Shown piece after piece: positions 38,300 to 43,700 of a stretch of 43,700 nucleotides of DNA. This DNA is from Patescibacteria group bacterium (GTDB taxonomy: Bacteria > Patescibacteriota > Gracilibacteria > UBA1369 > 2-02-FULL-48-14), in contig JAHIVE010000015.1 in assembly GCA_018816805.1 (NCBI GenBank), positions 95,104 through 138,803 on the forward strand, written 5' to 3'. Made by a program: the position numbers and the translations under genes. The notes under the pieces were generated by a model that saw only the letters and a list, made by a program, of their open reading frames with translations, was not told where the DNA came from and ran no database searches. Position 1 is the stretch's first letter, and the number at the start of each line of letters is the position of its first letter.

Positions 38300-38932
38300 A
38301 TGTCGACACAGCGCGTAAAATGGGTTTTAAAAAAAGCTCGCGGGGAGCGGATTTTAGACATTGGTTTTGTTGGTGAAGAATGGAAGAAAGCAAATTTGCA
38401 CCGAGCAATTAGGCGGGTGAATCCGGGGTCGTTTGTGGCCGGTTTGGATACAAATAAGGAGCTTTTGGAGAAGTATGATTTTCCGAATTCCAAGGTGGGT
38501 TCTTTTTTGGATATGCCATATAAAGACGAGGAGTTTGATGTGGTGGTGATTTCCGAAGTTATTGAGCATGTTTTAGAAAGCGTTGACGGGTTTAAGGAAA
38601 TTGCGCGAGTTTTAAAGCCGGGTGGACGACTTGTGTTGACTACTCCGTGTGCTTACGGGTTTTTTCAGCTTTTAAAACATTGGTTTTTGGCGCGGGATTT
38701 GGGGGCGCGGCGGAATTACAGGAGGTTTTTGGGAAATGATGACCATAAGATTTTTTGGGAGCCACTTAGTTTGGCGAATATTTTGGCTATGAACGGCCTT
38801 GTTGTCACTGAGCTGACAACACGTAATTTGGCCCTTCCCTACCTGCCATCTTTTATACGAAATCCGCCTTTGCATTTTTGGCCGTTTACCAGGATGGGGA
38901 CGTATTTATGTATTGTTGCAGAGAAAAAATGA
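38300..38932 (+). CDS. class I SAM-dependent methyltransferase
   Basis: 210 aa from ATG at 38300 (MSTQRVKWVLKK); a longer frame from 38243 overlaps the divergent gtrA start and lies upstream of the promoter. The SAM-binding motif is degenerate but recognisable: ERILDIGFVGEEWKKANLHR, then DMPYKDEEFDVVVISEVIEH (acidic loop and motif II) and EIARVLKPGGRLVLTTPCAY. Probably methylates a sugar or polyprenyl-linked intermediate. It overlaps the following glycosyltransferase by ATGA. Confidence 0.85.
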   Translation: MSTQRVKWVLKKARGERILDIGFVGEEWKKANLHRAIRRVNPGSFVAGLDTNKELLEKYDFPNSKVGSFLDMPYKDEEFDVVVISEVIEHVLESVDGFKEIARVLKPGGRLVLTTPCAYGFFQLLKHWFLARDLGARRNYRRFLGNDDHKIFWEPLSLANILAMNGLVVTELTTRNLALPYLPSFIRNPPLHFWPFTRMGTYLCIVAEKK

Positions 38933-40050
38933 AACTTTTATATTTAAGCAATAACCGGTTCCCGACTGAAAAGGCGCACGGCCTGCAGATTGCAAAAATG
39001 TGTGAAGCTTTTTTGGAGGCCGAGGTAGATTTGACTTTGATTGTTCCGCGAAGAAAACAAACAAAACATGTGCCAGTGGACAGTGCGCAGGTTTTTTATC
39101 AGCTGCGGGTTGAAGTTCCGGTAGTGCGCTTGTGGTGTATTGATTTTTTGACTTCCAAGTGGGTTCCGCGGGTCTTGGCGTATTTTTTGCAGAGTTTTAC
39201 GTTTGGGTTGCGCGCGCGGTTGGCTTTACTTGGGAAACGGAAAGAGGTTATTTATACACGGACGCTTTTGCCTCTTTGGGGCGTGAGGCGCGCGCGGTGG
39301 TTTTTTGAGGCCCATACCTTCCCCAAAACGCCGGCTGGGCGGAAGTTTCAGAGTATTGTTTTGCGCGGGGCCAGCGGAGTTGTGTGTATTAGTGAAGGAT
39401 TGAAGGAAAAATATGAAGAGATCCTCCCCCACTCCGTGCCAATTTTGGTGGCGCATGACGGTGTGGACTTGTCTATTTTTTCTTCTTTGCCGGAAAAAGA
39501 CGAGGCTCGACGGAGGTTGGGGCTGCCGGAGGATAAGAAAATTGTGCTTTACACGGGTTCGCCGTACAAATGGAAGGGTGTTTTTACTTTGGCAAAGGCG
39601 ACAGCAAAGTTGAATGATGTTTTGGCGGTTTTTGTGGGTGGAAATGAGGATGAGCCGGAGCTAAAGTCTCTTTCAAAGAAGGCTGAGGCAGCGCGGGTGA
39701 TTCCGTATGTGCCGTATGGAATGGTGCCGGATTATTTGGCGGCGGCGGACGTGCTGGCAATTCCAAACAGCGCAAAGGATCCGGTTGGGCGAGAGGACAC
39801 GTCGCCACTGAAATTGTTTGAATATATGGCCACCGGGAAGAAGATTTTGGCTTCTGACGTGCCGGCTTTAAAGCGCGTTTTAAGCGAGGAGACGGCGTGG
39901 TTTTTCAAGGCGGATGATGCGGCGGATTTGAGAAAGGAACTTTTGATTTGTTTGGGGTCCGAGCAAAGGCGCGGGGAGCGGGCCGCCGAGGAGGCGCGGA
40001 AGTATTCGTGGAAAAAGAGGGTGGAGAGTATTTTGGAGTTTGTTTCTTAA
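38929..40050 (+). CDS. GT4-family glycosyltransferase
   Basis: 373 aa from ATG at 38929 (MKLLYLSNNRFPTEKAHGLQ); a longer frame from 38878 lies inside the methyltransferase gene. C-terminal half: KKIVLYTGSPYKWKGVFTLA (donor loop), VFVGGNEDEPELKSL and KDPVGREDTSPLKLFEYMAT with the Glu near the family's ExxxxxxxE position shifted. It converges with the GT39 gene with a 4-bp overlap. Confidence 0.88.
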   Translation: MKLLYLSNNRFPTEKAHGLQIAKMCEAFLEAEVDLTLIVPRRKQTKHVPVDSAQVFYQLRVEVPVVRLWCIDFLTSKWVPRVLAYFLQSFTFGLRARLALLGKRKEVIYTRTLLPLWGVRRARWFFEAHTFPKTPAGRKFQSIVLRGASGVVCISEGLKEKYEEILPHSVPILVAHDGVDLSIFSSLPEKDEARRRLGLPEDKKIVLYTGSPYKWKGVFTLAKATAKLNDVLAVFVGGNEDEPELKSLSKKAEAARVIPYVPYGMVPDYLAAADVLAIPNSAKDPVGREDTSPLKLFEYMATGKKILASDVPALKRVLSEETAWFFKADDAADLRKELLICLGSEQRRGERAAEEARKYSWKKRVESILEFVS

Positions 40051-42008
40051 ACTTCCCTCAAAATCATCTTTGGCGCGCCGAGGTGGTTTTTGAGAACTTC
40101 GTCGCCCTCCTGTAGGGTGGCTTTTTCATATGGGAAAATGTAGAGGCCGGGCTGGTTTGGTTCGGATTCTGAAAGGCGGGAGTAGGTGTAGGCGTCTTGG
40201 TAGGATTCGCCAAGGTAGTACTGTTCAACGTCCCGGTGGATGTGCAAGTACCAGCGGAAGTGGTGGAGGTAGTTGTCCAGGAGAGAGTCGTCAATAATTA
40301 GGGGGGTGGTGGTGTCTGCGAGGGCTGCGCGTAGGGCCGGGAAGCCTTCGTCTTTGAGGAAGGCGGCGGAGGCCAGAGAGAATGGGGTTTCCAGTTCTTC
40401 GGCCGTGTAGAGGTGGTCGCGGCCGTATTCAACAAGGCCGGGAGGTGGGTCTGAGACAAGCCAGTGGGTGTTTAATGTGTAGGAGGTGCAGCTGATTGGG
40501 AGGAGGACCAGCCAGACGGTTGCCGGGACCGTGAAGTACCATTTTTTGCGGGCGAAGAGGGTGCCTGTGGCTGTTATTATTAGTAAAATGGCGGGGACTG
40601 TGAGGAATTCGGCGTAGTAGGCGCGGTAGCCGTTGAGGGAGAAAAACAGGGTTGTTAGGGCAAAAAGTAGAAAGAAAAATCCTATCAGGTGTTTGCCGCG
40701 AGGGATGAATTTTTTGTTGATCATCAGGAGTATGACTGCGGCGACTAGGCTCAGCATGAATTCCGGGGACCATTGGTCGGCGAGCATTTGGAGGAAGCCG
40801 AGCAGTGTTTTAAGGAATGGTGGGAAGGCGCTTGAGTAGAGGTCTTGATTGCCCATTATGGACTCAGCGGGGATGCCCAAGAAATTAAAAACTTTAGCAA
40901 ATGGAACGTCCGTGTAGCCGGTCTTGATGTAGGCTCCTATGTTGAAGGCGATTACCGGGGAGAAAAAAAGCAGGGTGAGGCCGGTAGATGCTAGCAGGGA
41001 TTTAAGCGGTTTTTTTCGGAGGAACCAGTAGAGAAGTACGGGCGGAATGAGCAAAATTGCGGAAAATTTGACTAAGAAAGTTGCGGCAAAAAGGAGGCTT
41101 AAGATCAGGAGGTGCGTGCGTGTTAGTTTTTCTTCTTCCAGGAGGGTTACAAAAAAGTAGACAAAAAGCAGAACAAAAAATGTGAAAACGCTGCCGTCTT
41201 GCGGGATCATGAGTCGGGAGCCAAAGATTGCGTATGTGTTGACCGTTAGGAGTAAAAGGCCGAGTACGGTTGCCAGGCGTGAGAAGTTGAGGCGTTTTGC
41301 AAAGAGTAGGAAAATGGCGAGCTCTAAAAGGCCGAAGATTATCATTGGGAGGCGGATCATCCATTCGGTGAGGGAGGCGTAGTCGGTTGGGTTTAAGGTT
41401 TGATAGATTAAGTGGGAGACGTAAAAGCCCAGTGGGCTGTGGCCGGATTGCGAGAGGAAGAGTGCATTGCGGCCGGCGAAAATGCCGTCAACCAGGTGGT
41501 AGGCGTAGAGGGAAAGTTCTTGTTCGTCTCCGTTGATGTTTTGGAATGGGAGGTTAAAAAGGCGAGCTGCAAGGGCTGCTATGAAAATTGTCAGGATTAG
41601 TGCACAGAAAAGTTTGTGGTTTTTTTTGGGCCGAGAGTGGAAGGGCTTTTTTTTGTGGCTTAAAAGGTAGAGAATGGCAATTACTGCTGCATAGATTATT
41701 AGAAAGCTGTCGCGGTGGACTTGGAAAGGCTCATTGCCGGTGAGGTATTCAAAAATGTTGTTTGAAAAGCAGATTGGGTAGGCAAAAATGAAGCTGAGGG
41801 CAATGGAAAGGAGGATGGCTTCCGGGTATGAAAGGCGCGGTGTGCGGCCCCAGATGGTTTTTAAAAAAAGGTAGCCCGGAAGGAAAAAAACTATTGGCAG
41901 CATTGCGAAACTGACCAAATAGTTGGCTTGGTCTGCAAGTAAAAAGCTAATTAGCCAGGCTGCAGTGACGGTGGCAATTATGGCGCGGGTTTGAGCGGTT
42001 TTTTTCAT
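40047..42008 (-). CDS. GT39/ArnT-like membrane glycosyltransferase (polyprenyl-phosphate sugar donor)
   Basis: 653 aa with about 12 membrane spans. The start is the ATG at 42008 (MKKTAQTRAIIATV); the longer frame to 42113 lies in the upstream gene. The first periplasmic loop carries the GT39-type acidic pair: RLFNLPFQNINGDEQELSLY (Asp/Glu after the second span), followed by LSQSGHSPLGFYVSHLIYQT (the usual HPPLY-like stretch). The C-terminal 150 residues are soluble and extracytoplasmic. Such enzymes take a sugar from polyprenyl phosphate and transfer it to a glycan, lipid or protein outside the membrane. It overlaps the DegT gene by ATGA. Confidence 0.87.
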   Translation of the reverse strand: MKKTAQTRAIIATVTAAWLISFLLADQANYLVSFAMLPIVFFLPGYLFLKTIWGRTPRLSYPEAILLSIALSFIFAYPICFSNNIFEYLTGNEPFQVHRDSFLIIYAAVIAILYLLSHKKKPFHSRPKKNHKLFCALILTIFIAALAARLFNLPFQNINGDEQELSLYAYHLVDGIFAGRNALFLSQSGHSPLGFYVSHLIYQTLNPTDYASLTEWMIRLPMIIFGLLELAIFLLFAKRLNFSRLATVLGLLLLTVNTYAIFGSRLMIPQDGSVFTFFVLLFVYFFVTLLEEEKLTRTHLLILSLLFAATFLVKFSAILLIPPVLLYWFLRKKPLKSLLASTGLTLLFFSPVIAFNIGAYIKTGYTDVPFAKVFNFLGIPAESIMGNQDLYSSAFPPFLKTLLGFLQMLADQWSPEFMLSLVAAVILLMINKKFIPRGKHLIGFFFLLFALTTLFFSLNGYRAYYAEFLTVPAILLIITATGTLFARKKWYFTVPATVWLVLLPISCTSYTLNTHWLVSDPPPGLVEYGRDHLYTAEELETPFSLASAAFLKDEGFPALRAALADTTTPLIIDDSLLDNYLHHFRWYLHIHRDVEQYYLGESYQDAYTYSRLSESEPNQPGLYIFPYEKATLQEGDEVLKNHLGAPKMILREV

Positions 42009-43099
42009 GCAAAGAAAGTACGGATGGTTTGGATCACGTAGTCCTGTTGTTCGTTTGTTAGGCCAACGGCGGATGGAAGCGAGAGGCCGGTCTGGAAGGC
42101 TTTCAACGCGCAAGGGTAGTCTGCGTCCGTGCCAAAGCGGCCTTGGTAGCAGGGTTGCATGTGCAGCGGGTAGAAGAAGCGGCGTGAGCCAATATTTTGG
42201 GTTTCAAGGTGCTGGCCAAGTGCTTCTGCGTCCGGGACGTGAACATTGGAGAACCACGGAACGAGTGTGACTTCCTGCGGAGTTGGGCAGAAAGTGAGCT
42301 GCGGGATTCCTGAAAGGCCTTGTTCATAGCGCTTATAGATTTCTGATTTGCGTTCAAGGATGCGTGAAAGTTTTTTGAGTTGGGCCAGGCCGATTGCCGC
42401 ATGAAGGTCCGAGAAGCTGAAATTGTAGCCGATTGTTTCATGTATGAAGACTCCTTTTTGGCTGCGGCCGTGGTTTTTGATTTGGTAGAGGCGGGCTGCA
42501 AGGGCGTCGTCATTTGTTAGGAGGATGCCGCCTTCTGCGGTGGTCATGGTTTTGTTTGCGTAGAATGAGAGCATGCCAATGTTGCCAAAGGTGCCTACGT
42601 GGCGGCCACTGTAGTGGACGCCAACGGCTTGGGCGGCGTCTTCAAGGACAAAAAGATTGTGCTCTTTTGCTATTGCCATGATTTCGTCCAGGTTTGCGGC
42701 TGAGCCGTAGAGGTGGACGGGAATTATTCCGCGGGTGCGCGGAGTGATTTTTGCTTTAATTTGTGCGGGGTCAATATGCCAGGAGTCCGGGGCAATGTCC
42801 GCCAGAACGGGAGTGCCGCCGGCTAGGATTACCGAGTTCAGAGTCGCGACAAAAGTTAAGTTTGGGACAATTACTTCGTCTCCGGGCTTGAGTTCAAGGG
42901 CCAGGAGGGCGCCGATAAGGGCGGTTGTTCCGTTTGAATAGGCGACGACGTTTTTTGCGCCGGTGAAGTCGCGGAAAATGGCTTCAAATTCGCGGGTGGC
43001 TTCGTGTTCGGTTATGTATGTTGAGTCGATTACTTTTTGGAGTTCTTCGAGCTCAACGTGGTCGATCCAGGGTTGGATTTGTGGGATGAAATCTGTCAT
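42005..43099 (-). CDS. DegT/DnrJ/EryC1/StrS aminotransferase (sugar aminotransferase)
   Basis: 364 aa, full family length. PLP enzyme that transfers an amino group to a keto-sugar nucleotide. Motifs: AKNVVAYSNGTTALIGALLA (cofactor Ser/Thr), VIVPNLTFVATLNSVILAGG, FVLEDAAQAVGVHYSG (Asp and Gln), and SFYANKTMTTAEGGILL with the Schiff-base Lys; then IGYNFSFSDLHAAIGLAQL. All key residues are present, unlike the relative at 28621. It sits between a GT2 and a GT39 gene with ATGA overlaps at both ends, so these three are translated as a unit. Confidence 0.95.
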   Translation of the reverse strand: MTDFIPQIQPWIDHVELEELQKVIDSTYITEHEATREFEAIFRDFTGAKNVVAYSNGTTALIGALLALELKPGDEVIVPNLTFVATLNSVILAGGTPVLADIAPDSWHIDPAQIKAKITPRTRGIIPVHLYGSAANLDEIMAIAKEHNLFVLEDAAQAVGVHYSGRHVGTFGNIGMLSFYANKTMTTAEGGILLTNDDALAARLYQIKNHGRSQKGVFIHETIGYNFSFSDLHAAIGLAQLKKLSRILERKSEIYKRYEQGLSGIPQLTFCPTPQEVTLVPWFSNVHVPDAEALGQHLETQNIGSRRFFYPLHMQPCYQGRFGTDADYPCALKAFQTGLSLPSAVGLTNEQQDYVIQTIRTFFA

Positions 43100-43700
43100 T
43101 TTTTAATTAGTTTGCGGCCTGTGAAGAATAGACGCAGGGCTTCGAAAATGTAAATAAAAATGTATTTCCAAAAGAAAGTTTTGCTTTCGCCGGATGCGCG
43201 GAGGCTGTAGACGACCGGGACTTCTATCAAGCTGGCTTTTAAGAGTTTGGCGGCGTAAAGGAAGCGAAAATAGAATTCGCCGTAGCCTTTGAAGATTTTG
43301 TCCGGATGCATTTTTTCAAGGAGTGGTTTTTTGAAAAGTACAAAGCCCGCGGTGTTGTCTGTTGATTTCATCATGAGCAAGAGGGCCAGAACGTAGTTGA
43401 AAAACATTGAGCCCAGGTAACGAGCTTTGCCGCCCAGCATGTCCCCTCCCCAGGTGTAGCGGGAGCCGGTGACAATGTCGTAAAAGGGCGCGAGTGCAAA
43501 GAAATTCGGGAGGTATTTCGGGTCGTGGTTGAAGTCCGTGTCCATTAGGAAAATGTGCGTGCCTTCCGACTCTTGGATTCCTTTGAGAATTGCTGTGGCG
43601 AGGCCGCGTTCTGAGCGGCGAATTATGACTTTGATGTGTGGGTCCTGCGCGAAAGTTTCCTTAACCAGTTCCCCGGTTTTGTCGGGTGAAGAGTCGTCTA
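43096..43700 (-). CDS. GT2-family glycosyltransferase (polyprenyl-phosphate sugar synthase-like), 5' end outside window
   Basis: The frame is open to the window edge; an internal ATG at 43545 is not the start. The visible N-terminal part reads DDSSPDKTGELVKETF (the nucleotide-binding Asp motif of dolichol-phosphate-mannose-synthase-like enzymes), IIRRSERGLATAILKGIQES and HIFLMDTDFNHDPKYLPNFF (the DxD). Later, IVTGSRYTWGG and STDNTAGFVLFKKPLLEKMH are typical acceptor-loop motifs. A C-terminal amphipathic helix (FIYIFEALRLFF) would bind the membrane. It probably loads a sugar onto undecaprenyl phosphate for the GT39 enzyme two genes downstream. Confidence 0.9.
   Translation of the reverse strand, partial: DDSSPDKTGELVKETFAQDPHIKVIIRRSERGLATAILKGIQESEGTHIFLMDTDFNHDPKYLPNFFALAPFYDIVTGSRYTWGGDMLGGKARYLGSMFFNYVLALLLMMKSTDNTAGFVLFKKPLLEKMHPDKIFKGYGEFYFRFLYAAKLLKASLIEVPVVYSLRASGESKTFFWKYIFIYIFEALRLFFTGRKLIKK

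Noticed and set aside
40429..41364. Long minus-strand frames inside the GT39 gene
   Set aside because: Out-of-frame shadows of the membrane protein with Pro/Arg/His-rich nonsense composition.
1..43700. Alternative genetic code (UGA as Gly) as in some related lineages
   Set aside because: TGA closes many complete, conserved genes at the expected place (ACT protein, lspA, GT2, DegT), so it functions as a stop.
1..43700. CRISPR array, insertion sequence, integrase, rRNA or canonical tRNA genes
   Set aside because: No regularly spaced repeat-spacer array, transposase, recombinase, rRNA-like or standard cloverleaf sequence was seen on either strand.

Overview
The window reads as a chromosome segment of an uncultivated, small-genome bacterium, most likely from the Patescibacteria/CPR (a Peregrinibacteria- or Gracilibacteria-like lineage). 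This placement is inference. The reasons are an alanyl-tRNA synthetase that stops after its editing domain, very tight and often overlapping genes, few Shine-Dalgarno sequences, an SLH-domain surface protein, a PadR-PspC pair, and many large proteins with no familiar domain. TGA is an ordinary stop here (e.g. the ACT-domain gene at 2448 and several ATGA overlaps), so the recoded-UGA variant of some relatives does not apply.

Layout. 1-8853, mostly + strand: the 3' part of alaS; an AT-rich accessory stretch (about 1330-3560) with an unknown protein, an ACT-domain protein and a winged-helix/GHKL-ATPase/STAS-like protein preceded by four phased direct repeats; then PadR-PspC, a secreted helical-repeat protein (minus strand), a CYTH protein, an isoprenylcysteine-methyltransferase-like protein, DUF378 and DUF2892-type membrane proteins. 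8904-16628, minus strand: an SLH-domain protein; a terminator plus a tRNA-like RNA; then miaB, a LemA-like protein, a bacterial PH-domain protein, a GT4 glycosyltransferase, murG and ftsW packed head to tail (cell wall synthesis and division). 16683-21678, minus strand: a large J-domain protein and two mutually related helical proteins, each behind its own near-consensus promoter. 21774-24799: lspA, aroE, a slipin and an anchored amidohydrolase. 24867-31755, + strand: pgeF, then an overlapping operon of a DUF1385 protein, a glycosyltransferase/deacetylase fusion, a DegT-like protein, a FemAB/GNAT-like transferase and a GT4 enzyme. 31738-33372: a PP2C phosphatase and a lipoprotein. 33425-40050: a CDP-tyvelose-epimerase-like SDR, four more GT4 enzymes, a GtrA flippase and a methyltransferase. 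40047-43700, minus strand: GT2, DegT aminotransferase and GT39, arranged like a polyprenyl-phosphate-sugar pathway.

How it fits together. About 18 kb at the right-hand end builds and transfers surface glycans; the ftsW-murG cluster makes peptidoglycan; the SLH protein and several secreted or lipidated proteins decorate the envelope. The most unusual items are (1) a roughly 75-bp dispersed palindromic element present three times, two of them inside the reading frames of miaB and the FemAB-like gene and one at the end of the LemA-like gene, with compensatory changes in a conserved stem; (2) a 68-nt tRNA-like RNA closed by an extra 9-bp stem; (3) the winged-helix/GHKL/STAS-like protein with its phased upstream repeats; and (4) the three-gene J-domain cluster with look-alike promoters. 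All calls come from reading the sequence; no database search was possible.
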